The notes below the pieces were generated by a model. It worked only from the letters and a program-made list of their open reading frames with translations, was not told the DNA's origin and searched no databases. Source: Calliopum simillimum (lineage: Eukaryota; Arthropoda; Insecta; Diptera; Lauxaniidae). From it: a stretch of 64,000 nucleotides of DNA. The stretch's first letter is position 1. Each line of letters begins with the position of its first letter. The translations under genes and the position numbers were made by a program. This document shows positions 34,701-43,824 of the stretch, in pieces. The stretch is taken from positions 1,674,001 through 1,738,000 of the forward strand of contig OX638372.1 of the NCBI GenBank assembly GCA_951812925.1. Direction: 5' to 3'.

Positions 34701-35511
34701 CAGAATCCAATTTGAATTTTATTTTGGAATTAGTTGTTCCTTTGGAGTTATTCCCCATACCAGCAACAAAACATACATGTGAGATTTTCTTCTTTCCAGT
34801 TGCACTTCGAGCTTCCACTTGTTGACAATCTCTAGCTCTATGACCGATCTTCCCGCATTTAAAGCATTTCCCAACAAATTTCGAGGTCTTCTTTAAATGC
34901 TTCTTTCCCGAAAACGCAGTTTTATCAGTATCATCCTTTTGCTGACGGTCAGACAACTTAATTTCTTCAGCCAGAAGTCTTTCTTTAACGATATCAATTG
35001 TCAACTTAGAATCGCTAAGATTTTGCAATGCAGTGACGAGTGGATCAAATTTTTCTGGTAAGGTCAAGAACAATTGCACCAACAAATCATCTTCGCTCAA
35101 TGTAGCACCTGCTGTCCTTAACTGCCTCACTAAATTTTCAAATCCAATTAAATGTGCAGCTACCGATTCATCTTCTTTCATGCGAAGCGTTGTTAGCTGC
35201 TTGCGCACCAAGACTTGACTCACGATGGATTTCCTCGCAAATCCCATCTGTAGACTCTCCCACATTCCTTTGGTCGAATCCTTATCGCGAATATACGACA
35301 AGCAATCATTATGAACGAATCCCACCAAACGATCCTTTGCTTTCTTGTCCCTTTTTAAAAATTCTTCCTTTGCAGCAGCATCAGTTGGTGGAGAGTCCGT
35401 TAAAACATCCACCAAGTTGAGAGCATCCAAATGCATTCGAACTCTAAACTGCCATTCGTCAAATCCAGTGCCACGGAATTGTGGTATACCATGATCTCTT
35501 GAGTCGCCCAT
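31723..35511 (-). CDS. Copia Gag-Pol polyprotein (frameshifted near the end)
   Basis: 1262 codons. Order along the protein: a Gag region; the CCHC knuckle CFKCGKIGHRARDC (216-229); aspartic protease LDSGASDHLV (Asp269); integrase with the HKRFGH ... CDVC zinc-binding module and DDE residues (SDVCGP, VDQGREYSS, PQQNGVAERFNR); reverse transcriptase with KARLVAKGF, the LDVKTAFLHGDL block and YVDDLLIAG; and RNase H with FVDADWASD and ALSSSESEYIAL. The arrangement PR-INT-RT-RH defines Ty1/copia. The first codons (MGDS) are encoded by the primer-binding site itself, four bases inside the 5' LTR. A one-base lesion near 31750 truncates RNase H; otherwise no stops. Confidence 0.95.
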   Translation of the reverse strand: MGDSRDHGIPQFRGTGFDEWQFRVRMHLDALNLVDVLTDSPPTDAAAKEEFLKRDKKAKDRLVGFVHNDCLSYIRDKDSTKGMWESLQMGFARKSIVSQVLVRKQLTTLRMKEDESVAAHLIGFENLVRQLRTAGATLSEDDLLVQLFLTLPEKFDPLVTALQNLSDSKLTIDIVKERLLAEEIKLSDRQQKDDTDKTAFSGKKHLKKTSKFVGKCFKCGKIGHRARDCQQVEARSATGKKKISHVCFVAGMGNNSKGTTNSKIKFKLDSGASDHLVNEKWYFKELSKLQNAVLINVAKDNQSLIANYSGQISGFSSENVELQMKDVLYVPELRDNLLSVRKLTNAGIDVVFCKSKARILKNGELLATAYLRGSLYEIEINIKCVSAHMCNKEKMKLWHKRFGHIGQQAFNELINKNLANGLDVKTQEIGFCDVCVEAKHSRDPFNGSRHRAERPLERIHSDVCGPIDPVAWNGSRYFVSFIDDYTHFAFVFAIKKKSEVFEAMKEYEALVTAKFGCLISKLTVDQGREYSSKEQLARYKQKGIQLETTVAYSPQQNGVAERFNRTLVEKVRSMIIESNIPKRLWCEGIYTAVYLINRSPTKSLEGSVTPAEMWYGVKPDVDKLRIFGCKAYAWIPSQLRKKMDSKSRKSVMIGYAPNGYRLWDMNTQKIIIARDVKFDEDCFPFKNELLNKAENKELVIIRNHEQEGDDENEVLAANYESNNVQNVEGNNVQEVSSMPVEEQEEFDAEIEEAGDSYEDAVDNQNIVTSQTNNDSSAEVNLRRSERERRPPRKLLDFFSGYRATSADYVPTDHPEVYSEIAERSDAAKWIKAVNEELKSMEKNKVWSIVHPPKNTKLLKSKWVFNVKEDENGVPTRYKARLVAKGFLQKAGIDYNETYAPVAKLTTIRVVLAVGVHEHLLFHQLDVKTAFLHGDLNEELYMEIPEGVESEPGKACKLLKSLYGLKQAPRCWNRKFNEHLLNLGFTRSNHDYCLYTKFSDDDILFVIMYVDDLLIAGKTIASINWLKNTLSKNFEMSDCGELKHFLGIKIENQDGCIKLSQTASIDKLLTKFGMMDCNPVKSPMEKGLQLLQKEDKSNLDKPYREMLGSLMYIMLCARPDICYPMSYMGRYQQNPSEEHWQCLKRIVRYLKGTKEKKLFFKETSKVPIIGFVDADWASDITDRKSVSGFVFQVYGCTVSWSSKKQVTVALSSSESEYIALSAATAEAVWLHGILKELKQINNQSVEIFEDNRGCIGIKESKTH

Positions 35512-35515
35512 AACC
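35506..35515 (-). promoter_or_regulatory. Copia primer-binding site overlapping the start codon
   Basis: In element sense GGTTATGGGC follows the LTR end directly. This matches the start of the known Drosophila copia primer site, which pairs with an internal half-fragment of initiator tRNA-Met. The ATG of the polyprotein lies within it. Confidence 0.75.
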
Positions 35516-35675
35516 TATTGAAACTCACGGTTTGAATTGTAGAATGAATAAAAGATTTTTATTTAGGAAGAAAAAAGTTCTGTATCACAAGAAAAATTGT
35601 TTTAGGATGAATGAAAAAAATCTGACAATAATTTTTTCATTGAATTTGAAATACTAAGATTGCTTAAATTCAACA
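35516..35675 (-). repeat. 5' LTR of the copia element
   Basis: 160 bp, identical by eye to the other LTR. It should contain the promoter and the polyadenylation region. Confidence 0.93.
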
Positions 35676-36169
35676 ATAAATAATATGGGCATATATCGTC
35701 CCTATACAAGTGAAAAAAGCTAAGTCAGTTTTTCGAGTTTTGAGATATTTCATGTTCAAAAATTTAAAACTTGCTCGTTGCTTTTACCAATATTCGTTGC
35801 CTTTTTGATTGTCTTTATTGCTTTCGCCTTCGTGTTTGCCGAAGTTCGTTGCGTTTTATTTTGACCAAGCGTCAACACTGCAGCACACTACTCGCTGCTG
35901 TCGATGTTGAATGAAAGCAAGGCAAAGACAACGAAAATATGAAGAGCAGCTAAACACGAGCTCTTCATTTGAAATCTCTGATACATACTAGTGAAATGAG
36001 CAACAACCCAACAGAAAAGTTCGATGCGCATCCCCAAGATGCAATAGCGATGCGCGTCCTTCTCGCATCTAAAGAGCTGATGTTGATACGCATATTTTCT
36101 GCGCTGTACGTAGGCAATAGGCAGCTTTATTTTTTGTTTGTTTTTCTTATTTTAAATATTTTTTATTGT

Positions 36170-36300
36170 CATCCAAAAAGTATCCAAAGATCATTTCTGG
36201 TAGCGACAACAAAACGCATCCATAGATCATTTCTGGTAGCGAGAGCGAAGCGCATCCAAAGAGCATTTCTGGTAGCCAGAACAAAGCGTTTTCGGTCACG
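36170..36300. repeat. Tandem repeat of about 40 bp in the hAT interior
   Basis: Three to four units of CATCCAAAGAGCATTTCTGG plus TAGCGAGAGCGAAGCG. Related units recur at about 37655-37760, on the other side of the foldback, so the foldback appears to have inserted between halves of one array or the array was duplicated. Confidence 0.7.
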
Positions 36301-36348
36301 TATTTACGCAGAAAACAAAATAAGCCAATAAGTCAGCTACGTAAGAGC

Positions 36349-36430
36349 GCAAGGATGGAGCAGTGGTCTTGCGACTGGCACAGCGATTGAGAGTTGTAGC
36401 AACCGTGAAGTCCTCGGTTCAACTTGCAAT
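36349..36430 (+). other. tRNA-like segment with Pol III A- and B-box resemblance
   Basis: GCAAGGATGGAGCAGTGGTC has an A-box-like TGGAGCAGTGG. About 55 bases on, CGGTTCAACTTGC has a B-box-like GGTTCAA, followed by a short T-run. The 5' GCAAG can pair with CTTGC. The T-stem does not fold well, so this is at best a decayed tRNA or the head of a tRNA-derived SINE. Confidence 0.3.
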
Positions 36431-36451
36431 TTTTAAATTATAAATAATTTA

Positions 36452-37544
36452 GTGAAGATACAAACCATTTCAAAATTTGTTCATGGAATCCGATTTGGCT
36501 GAAAATTGGCATAAGTAATAGTAGCATAGTGAGAAAAATTACTACCAAATATTTTTTCAAAATTTAAAAAAATGGCGGAGATATGGGAATTGGAAATTTT
36601 TAGGATAGTTTTTTTTGAGAAGCTATAACTTTAGTTGCATTTATCCAATTCGCAATTTGATGGTGTCAAATGGTTGGCTTGAAACAGGCTTTAAAATAAT
36701 AATCAGGAAAAGTTTTTTTTATATTGTTTACACTGAAAAAAAAAAAAATTTAAATTGAGTTTCCCAGAATACGTAATTTTTAATATTTTTTAATTTTTCT
36801 TACAAAAAAAGCTACAGGTGTAACTTACCAGTCCTCCAAAAATTGGAGTGGGCCTGCCAGTGGTTCTCCAGAAAAACAATAAAATGTAGTATCTTCCCCA
36901 ATTTTTCAGTACATTTTTTTAATTTAAAATTTTTATTAAATAAAATTTTCAAATGCTGAAGTAAGTTTATTGACTGTTTTTTTGCTTGTACAGTACTAAT
37001 ATAAGTACCAACGCACTTTTTTCAAATTCAAATTAACGTTTAATTAAAAATTTCAAGTTCAAAAAAATTGTACTGAAAAATTGCGGCAAAAGCCACATTT
37101 TATTGTTTTTCTGGAGAACCACTGGGAGGCCCACTCCAATTTTTGGAGGACTGGTAAGTTACACCTGTAGCTTTTTTTATAAGAAAAATAAAAAATATTA
37201 AAAATGACGTATTCTGGGAAACTCAATTTAAATATTTTTTTTCAGTGGAAACAATATAAAAAAAATTAAAAAAAATTTTTCCTAGTTTTTATTTTAAAGC
37301 CTGTTTCAAGCCAAACCATTTGGCACCATCAAATTGCGAATTGGATAAATGCAACTAAAGTCATAGCTTCTCAAAAATAAAAACTAACCTAAAAATTTCA
37401 AAATGTCCCATATCTCCGCCATTTTTTTAAATTTTGAAAAAATATTTGATAGTAATTTTTCTCACTATGCTACTATTAGTTATGCCAATTTTCAGCCAAA
37501 TCGGATTCCATGAACAAATTTCGTGATCGTTTACACGTACCTGA
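36452..37544. mobile_element. 1.1-kb foldback element, copy 2
   Basis: Same palindromic structure as 20641-21753: arms with GTTCATGGAATCCGATTTGG at the left and the inverse at about 37498, and ATTGGAGTGGGCCTGCCAGT versus its inverse around a centre near 37000. It lies within the hAT element. The arms are about 500 bp and highly similar to each other. Confidence 0.8.
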
Positions 37545-39357
37545 AATAAAAATAATTATAATTACATCAAAAATAATAATAGTCTGATGAGTCTTTGTGG
37601 CGATAGACGTAAAATATCAATTAAAAATTAATTTTTTAAATATTTTTATTGTCATCCAAAAATCATCCAAAGAGCATTTCTGGTAGCGAGAGCGATGCGC
37701 TTCCAAAGAGCATTTCTGAATGCGAGAGCGATGCCCATCCGAGAACGAAGCGCTTCCTCCAATGACATGCCAATGTTAATTTCAGCGCTTGTGGATACGA
37801 GAGAGATGCGCTTCACTGCTGCTTTAGAGCGCTTCAGAAGCGCTATTGATGCTTTATTTTTTTATTTTCATTCCCTTCTTAATGAACGATCAAAGAGGTT
37901 TTTGAAGGAACAGAAATAGAAGTGGCATGTATATTCAAATTACTCGTGTTCAAAAGAAAATACGTTTTTTCTTTAGTATAAAAAAATAAATTTTCCCTGT
38001 CCCGCATTGGACGATTAAAAAAATGGTCAGCCTACCATAAAACAATGTTGGATTATACTTAACTAATGTTTATACTATTATTTTTAGTCGCCTGTGCCAC
38101 TTGAATGATTTTTAGAACCTGAGCTAGATTGCACAATAGAACGCGATATACATATCTCACCAGCGTGATCCACTTAAATTCTGAAAATTGTCTATTCCTT
38201 AATGTCTACTCGCCTCAGCATACCAAATTAAATCTCCCGGTTATGGTTTGGATTCACGGTGGTGGATATTGGTTCGGCAACGGAAATAGCGATTAGTTCG
38301 TAAGGCCTGATCCTTAATAAGTATTTATGTGATATTTTCTGAATCTTAACTCATTTTAGCCACTACCCGGAGGAAAACGTTGTGGTTGTCACTATGAATT
38401 ACCGTCTTGGTGCATTGGGCTTTCTGTGTTTACCGGAAGAAAATATTTTTGGCAACGCCGGGCTTAAAGATCAAGTGAGTTTTGATACAAAATAGAATAT
38501 TGAGCTGAATTTAACTTTAAACAAATCTTAGCGTTTAGCATTGCAATGGATTCATGAAAATATATCTAATTTTGGCGGAGACCCCAAAAATGTTACAATT
38601 TTTGGCGAAAGTGCTGGTGCTGCTTCTGTTCATTTACACTTATATGCGAAACATGCAAAAATTCCGTTCCAAAAAGCCATTATGCAGAGCTGTACCGCTA
38701 ATATGGAGTGGGCATTTCAAGCAAGCCCTGGCTACAAAACTCACAAACTTGCTCAACTACTTTGCTGTAAATCTAAAAGCTCCAAAGATGTCTTTAAATT
38801 TTTGCAATCGGACCAAGTAACTCCACTTATGATCTTAGAGAATACGTTGCCAGTATTGACTCCAGATGAACGCAGACGTTGTCTACCATTACCTTTTAAG
38901 CCTGTTATTGAAGATGTATCATCTCCAGATAGCTTTGTTTATAGGCTAATTTTAGATTCATTACGTACAGCAAGTGATTTAGACATTCCTGTTATTATGG
39001 GCTACAATTCGGCAGAGGGTATGGCCATGCTGTTGAATGCAATGCGCAAACTCTTTAAGAGTTTATTATTCAACCTAACCATTCTTACAGAGTAAAAGCT
39101 GCAATGTTAAAAAATATTTCAAATGAACTAAGAACATCTCACTAACATTGAAAAATAAAAATGTTCTAAGGAATAGAGCGTTTTTTAACACTTAAAAAAA
39201 CTCACTGGTTATTTGAAAAGTAGGAGAACACAATAAAATGCAACCCCTGAAATTAATGGACGCATAGTAAGGCAATTTACATTACATCAGGTGTTTTACA
39301 GGGAATACAACGTATGTTAAGAGCAACAGGAAGAAGAGCACGATTAATTTAATTTAA

Positions 39358-39553
39358 TGGGGGGTGCCACGCCTTCTTGTTCCAATAAACCAATTTTCGG
39401 ATCAGAGCTTGCATTTCCTATCCTTAGTGACTTAGAGAAATTTGGAATTCAGTGTAGCGTTTTTAATCTTTTGCTTATATACGTATTGGAGTTGCCACGC
39501 CTTCTTGTCCAAATTCCTTTAGATTTTGTCCAGAGTTTGCACTAACTATCCAT
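39358..39553 (+). repeat. HINE interior fragment, near-identical to 11842-12037
   Basis: About 196 bases (GGGGGGTGCCACGCC ... CACTAACTATCCATA) match the HINE interior at 11842-12037 with one visible difference (CAGTG for CAGTA). Neither HINE end is present. It lies just beyond the esterase pseudogene. Confidence 0.85.
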
Positions 39554-39628
39554 AAATTAATAATTTAGCTTCTGTACGTATCAGGTATCAGTATTTTTTA
39601 TTACATATATCAAAAAAATCCATACATT

Positions 39629-39634
39629 TTTATT
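39629..39634 (-). promoter_or_regulatory. AATAAA polyadenylation signal of the DRAM-like gene
   Basis: AATAAA on the minus strand, only about 6 bases past the stop codon. Confidence 0.5.
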
Positions 39635-39639
39635 TCTTA

Positions 39640-41611
39640 TTATAAAGAATAAGAAATCAGTGAAAGCTGAGGATGATTTAAATGTATATTCCGAAATTCA
39701 TCGGTAAAGCTCAAAATGTAAAAGCAGAAAATAGTTGCAATTACCCATTCCGAAATAGAACTGACTACATGGTAATACCATCCCCCATCAGAAGGATACC
39801 TGAAAAAAATTAAACGTAAACAAATGAATTCGATATTAAACACATGTATTTGATACTAACCATTTTCTTGGATCTTGACCCTTGAACAATATGTGTGACA
39901 TAACGCCAGTTACGGCCAACAAAATAAATAAAATTGTACAGCATACCGCCATTCCCAGACGAATATGCGCCTTTATTTTCGTACCAGCCATAGGATACAG
40001 CATGTAAGAAATCAGAGCCTGTATAAAAAATATTTTATTAATACTGGACTTGGCATTAGAATCTTGCAGTATAAAAAAAAAACCAAGGAAGGATATTATG
40101 ATTTGTTATGTTCGCATAGGACGTATCACTTACGTTTGCTCGAAATACAAAACTAGTAAGGCTACTTTCTTTCTTTTTTTCCGAAAATAATCACTCGCAG
40201 GTAATTAAGTCCTTCTGATAATCCTTTGAATTCAGAAAATCTTGACGAAAACTCATTAATTGATGACTAAAGAGAACTCTTCAGCGAGAATTGCATTTGG
40301 GTTTTCATGCATATTCAAGCCAGACAAATTTTTTTGAAATTTGAGTATAATTTTCAGTGGCAAAATCTGAATAGATTTAGTTTGCATTCAAAAACATTTT
40401 TTTTTTTAATATTGGAGAAGTATGCTTTATTTTAGTGGAAGTGATTGATACTTCCCGAAAGTAAAAACGTTTTCCTGGTTTGAAAAATTCATAAATAAAT
40501 TTATACACCACACTACAAATATAAAAAATAGCCAAGAATATGATGTAAGCGCGTCATCCCTGCTCTAGCGTCTGTAAGAAAATTGACAGCATTAAAGCAT
40601 TTTGTACATTTTTCTTGTATGGGTGGTGCCACTCCCTCTTGTTCGAGTTCATTAAGTTTTTGTGTAGTGCTCGCTTTTACTGTTGCATTAGTAAGCGTTT
40701 TGGTTACATTTTCGCAAATGATGCTCTAAATTTACCGTTTCAAAGGACTGTTTTTATATGGTCTGCGTGTCGTGTCCGTAGAACGATTTCGCAAATTTTT
40801 AATGCCACAAGCTATCTGGTGTTAGGAGAGTCCTGAAAAAGTCAAAATAAATTCACGGCGACAGGCTCTGATTTTATCTACAAGTTCATCAATTGAATCT
40901 TTTTCATTTAATTTCAGGGCAGGTTGAAACATTTCCAATTATTTTGTCTTTAATATTTCCCATTCAGGAGGAAATGTTTTAATTTTGTTACTGACAAAAA
41001 TGGCGGTCCTTAAATATTTAGTCAAAATCTGGTACAATAAAGGATTTGCAAACCTGCATCCAAAAATAAAGTGTTCCGCAACCGAAGCAACAGAACGCCC
41101 CAACAAAATGCACAATCCGCACATTTGTCTCCTGGAAATTTGCGACAAAACTAATACCCAAACAGGAAGCCAACCCGAACGAAACCGCCAATCTATTGTG
41201 CCTCAAAATACTTGATCCCAAGTCTGGATGGTGCTGGAAAAACTCTAAAACTTGACGATAGCGTATGTAAATGGTGATTCCCACTGGAAGTATAAAATAT
41301 TATTGAATGACTCATCTATCATGAAACAAATAGTAAAAAAATTCTTACAGAGCACACTCCCAATATTAATTAGTTGGCCAAAGACACAACTTTCTGGAGA
41401 ATAGGTAGCTGCATCGCTTATGTATGGCACTGTTGGCACGACATGTCCTTGAAGAACTGCAGCAATGTAACTTAAACGAAAATGGTATGCAATTCCTTAT
41501 TTATTTCGCTCATTAAGAAAATTATTTAAAGATATTAAACACCTACGTCCCAATGAACGTTATTTGGAAGATCAGAAACACTGAAACTGGTATCAAATAC
41601 ACTTTCGACAT
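39640..41611 (-). CDS. DRAM/TMEM150-family membrane protein (autophagy modulator-like)
   Basis: Five exons: 41611-41547, 41470-41349, 41283-41054, 40018-39861 and 39799-39640, with GT-AG introns and phases that agree throughout; 735 bases, 244 residues. Motifs of the Frag1/DRAM/Sfk1 family: N-terminal membrane segment MSKVYLIPVSVFLIF; VPYISDAATYSPESCVFGQL; ANFQETNVRIVHFVGAF; CGTLYFWMQALISYMLYPMAG; and FKGQDPRKWYPSDGGWYYHV then SEWVIATIFCFYIL. Six membrane segments are expected, as in the family (usually 230-270 residues). Vertebrate DRAM proteins sit in lysosomal or endosomal membranes and promote autophagy; the same role here is inference. The fourth (3'-most) intron is short, and the third (1035 bp) contains a HINE fragment. 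No lesion is seen. Confidence 0.92.
40598..40815 (+). mobile_element. HINE fragment within the DRAM-like gene intron
   Basis: Contains TGTATGGGTGGTGCCACTCC, CTCTTGTTCGAGTTCATTAA and then the GTCTGCGTGTCGTGTCCGTA block. Diverged and lacking both ends. It lies in the intron 40019-41053, antisense to the gene. Confidence 0.6.
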
Positions 41612-41908
41612 TTTTTAGTTCGTATTTTATTCTGGTGATTAATTAGCCAAATTAAAATTATGTTTACTTTATTCTTAAAGCAACTTTTTTGTTTGTTTGT
41701 TCGTAAAGTGGTAGTAGGGTAAAATCATAAAATCAGCTGTTCATTTGCGTACTTTTCATTTCATTTCATTTCATTTATTTCATAAATCACATATAATGTA
41801 CTTTTATGGTGTGTTTCATGATACTTACCATGGTACGGGAGTTTATACCGTCAGTTTTATAGCCTGTTTCCACCGGAGATTTATAGGGCTATTCTGGCGA
41901 CAGTATTA

Positions 41909-42698
41909 GCCCCTTTTACATTATCAGTGTAGCCATCAAACTGGCCATCAATATGTCATATCGAGTTTGTGTTTACATGTTCAATAAACTGTCAATATTT
42001 AGTGTTGCTTTGTACGCCAAAGAGGAAACAAAGCAACAGCGGACGCAATTTTTATGATAGAAATTGATATGCTGATGGAAATAACAGAAATAAATCAATA
42101 AAAAATAGTGGAAATATCAAAAGTTACACCATAAATTTATTTAAATGGGTCCAGAGCAACAATTTGTCATTTCCGAACCCACTTTATCACCGTTTGGCCG
42201 TTTATTAAAATTTTTTTATTGAAATCCTTTTTTTTTAATTAAAACTAAGAGTCTTTGATAAAAATAATAACAATCAGGTTTCAGTAAATTGATTTTGTCC
42301 AAGTCAAAAAATTCAAAAGTTCTCTTAAAGCTCCCAATAAGCTTCAGCGAAAACCAAAATCATTCAACTATCCGTTTTTGATTGAAAACAAATCATATAT
42401 GCAAGCCATTTTCATTTCCGCACGATGTGTACCTGTTGAAATCTTTTCTTAACTGACTAAAAGTGTACTGAAAAATTTTCATTGCGTTTACACTGTCAAC
42501 CTACCCATCAATAAAGTCATCAATACAGCAGAAAGTCAAAAAATTTTGTTTTTCGGCAATCAGATTGTCAATACAGATTGATGAGTGTTTACATTAACAG
42601 TTTCTCATCAATCTGCATACATTCTCAGATTGATGAAAAAAAGTGAACTTGGCATCATTGGCATATTGATGGCTAGATTGTTAATGTAAAAAGGCCAA
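41909..42698. mobile_element. About 790-bp Harbinger-like MITE
   Basis: The left end is GCCCCTTTTACATTA and the right end the inverse of GGCCTTTTTACATTA. TTA flanks lie at 41906-41908 and 42699-42701. Inner arms share AGCCATCAA and TGGCCATCAATATG-like words, and inner CATCAATCTG repeats occur near 42540-42640. No coding sequence. It lies just upstream of the DRAM-like start codon, so it may alter that promoter. Confidence 0.7.
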
Positions 42699-42701
42699 TT
42701 A

Positions 42702-43824
42702 GAGCTGTCAAACAGCTCACCACAGTCTTCACTGCTACGAAAGTAGTAACGAAGATGTTTTGGTATTCTGGTAGCATTTTGAAAGCTCTTTTCTGTCTTT
42801 ATGAATACGACTTTTAATACCTGCTACGTAGGAGGTCTTAGAGCGATCCTAAAGCTATTAGTTGCTTGCTGTCAGGTTTTTATTATGTGAAAAGTGAAGA
42901 ATTAAGAAAAATTTTATTTAATTGCTTGTTTATAATTTTTTATCATAAAACAGCTGGGCTTAATGTTAGATTATCGACTGTTAATATTTTTTTTTTAAAC
43001 CTGACTTGGCTTATTACGCTTTTAATTTTATGAAAGAATATGTAATCAAAAATGTCCGATCGGATCTACTTTCGGAGATATAGACATCGTAAGATCGGGA
43101 TATGGCTTTAATAAAAACCGATATAAGTTCGGAATCCCTGGCTGGATTTTAATAATATTGGTGTCATATCAAAGGTATTTTAACTAACTACAAAATTGTT
43201 GTACAAAAATTTTAAATCCGAGTCAACATTTTCGAGATATGGCGTATTTTCAAACACTTTGACCAGTTTTTTATTTTTAAAGCACTATTTTTCCAAAAAA
43301 TGTCTGATTAACCTTTTGCTTTTGTAACAAATTATTAAATCCTAATCAATTTCATTCAATTTGATATGCAATTTATACCTCATTTCCTTCATTAGCACAT
43401 TTTTTATAGGAAAACAAAAAAGTAAGCCAAAGAAATTTTCATGAACAACAACGGAAATTTGGAATTTGCTGGCAAACAAGGTGATGGATATATTATAGAC
43501 TGATCCGCGGCCGAAGGCCGCCGTGAAGCCGGTATTGGATTTTTGGGAGTTTTAAATCCTGAGCTGCGGCCGAAGCCGCCCACTTACCCTTACTCTTATG
43601 CCAAATAACTGTGGGAAAAAAAATCGGCCCAAATTTTAGAAAAGTCGTTATATATCGAAAACTACGAGACAGATTTAGAAAATTTTGTGTTCAGTATTGT
43701 AGCTTATTAAATTACCTGTCATTAAAAACAAAAAAACTGGTAAAAATTTTCGAAAATTCGCCATATCTCCAAAACTACGACTCGGATTTAAAACTTTTGC
43801 TTGTCGTTTTTATAGCCAGTTAAA
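42702..43824. other. Non-coding stretch with a GC-rich palindrome
   Basis: No gene supported. Two blocks (about 43170-43260 and 43740-43810) share words such as AAATCCGAGTC and its complement around GATATGGCG, suggesting a degraded inverted-repeat element. At 43507-43522 and 43565-43580 there are GCGGCCGAAGGCCGCC-like GC palindromes, very unlike the local composition. Confidence 0.5.

Larger units (their letters stand above)
31402..35675 (-). mobile_element. Complete Ty1/copia LTR retrotransposon
   Basis: 4274 bp, flanked by 5-bp duplications ATAAA (31397-31401 and 35676-35680). LTRs of 160 bp begin TGTTGAATTT and end TTTCAATA in element sense, and are identical by eye, which implies a recent insertion. 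One gag-pol frame occupies most of the interior. The primer-binding site (35506-35515) and the polypurine tract (31562-31570) are present. It was inserted into the hAT element at 30757-38034. Confidence 0.95.
30757..38034. mobile_element. 7.3-kb hAT element, non-autonomous, itself invaded
   Basis: The ends are TAGGGTGACCA with GTCCCGCATT repeats on the left, and GTCCCGCATT then TGGTCAGCCTA on the right. Perfect 8-bp duplications CCATAAAA flank it (30749-30756 and 38035-38042), the hallmark of hAT insertion. Outside these, the two flanks join to restore an esterase intron (GTAAAT ... TTTTTAG). Inside are a copia element, a 1.1-kb foldback, short tandem repeats (36170-36300 and 37655-37760) and a tRNA-like segment. 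No hAT transposase frame is visible. Without copia the element is about 3 kb. Confidence 0.88.
30713..39095 (+). pseudogene. Alpha-esterase-like carboxylesterase pseudogene
   Basis: Carboxylesterase family B. Remnants in order: 30713-30741, FGAEPPVGHLRFK then GTAAAT; 38098-38299, starting SPVPLE and including LNVYSPQ and the oxyanion motif [16 protein letters not shown]; 38360-38474, HYPEENVVVVTMNYRLGALG ... NAGLKDQ; 38532-39095, the nucleophile elbow FGESAGAAS and GYNSAEG, which holds the catalytic Glu of the family. Splice sites and phases between the later exons are intact. Lesions: a TGA just upstream of the first remnant; three stops and a frameshift in the second exon; a TAG at the end of the oxyanion exon; and early termination after [12 protein letters not shown], so the catalytic His region is missing. 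A 7.3-kb hAT sits in the intron 30742-38097. The GNGNSD motif resembles the fly alpha-esterase cluster. Non-functional. Confidence 0.85.

Noticed and set aside
30757..38034. hAT transposase inside the hAT element
   Set aside because: No frame with hAT dimerisation or catalytic motifs was seen; open frames there belong to copia or simple repeats.
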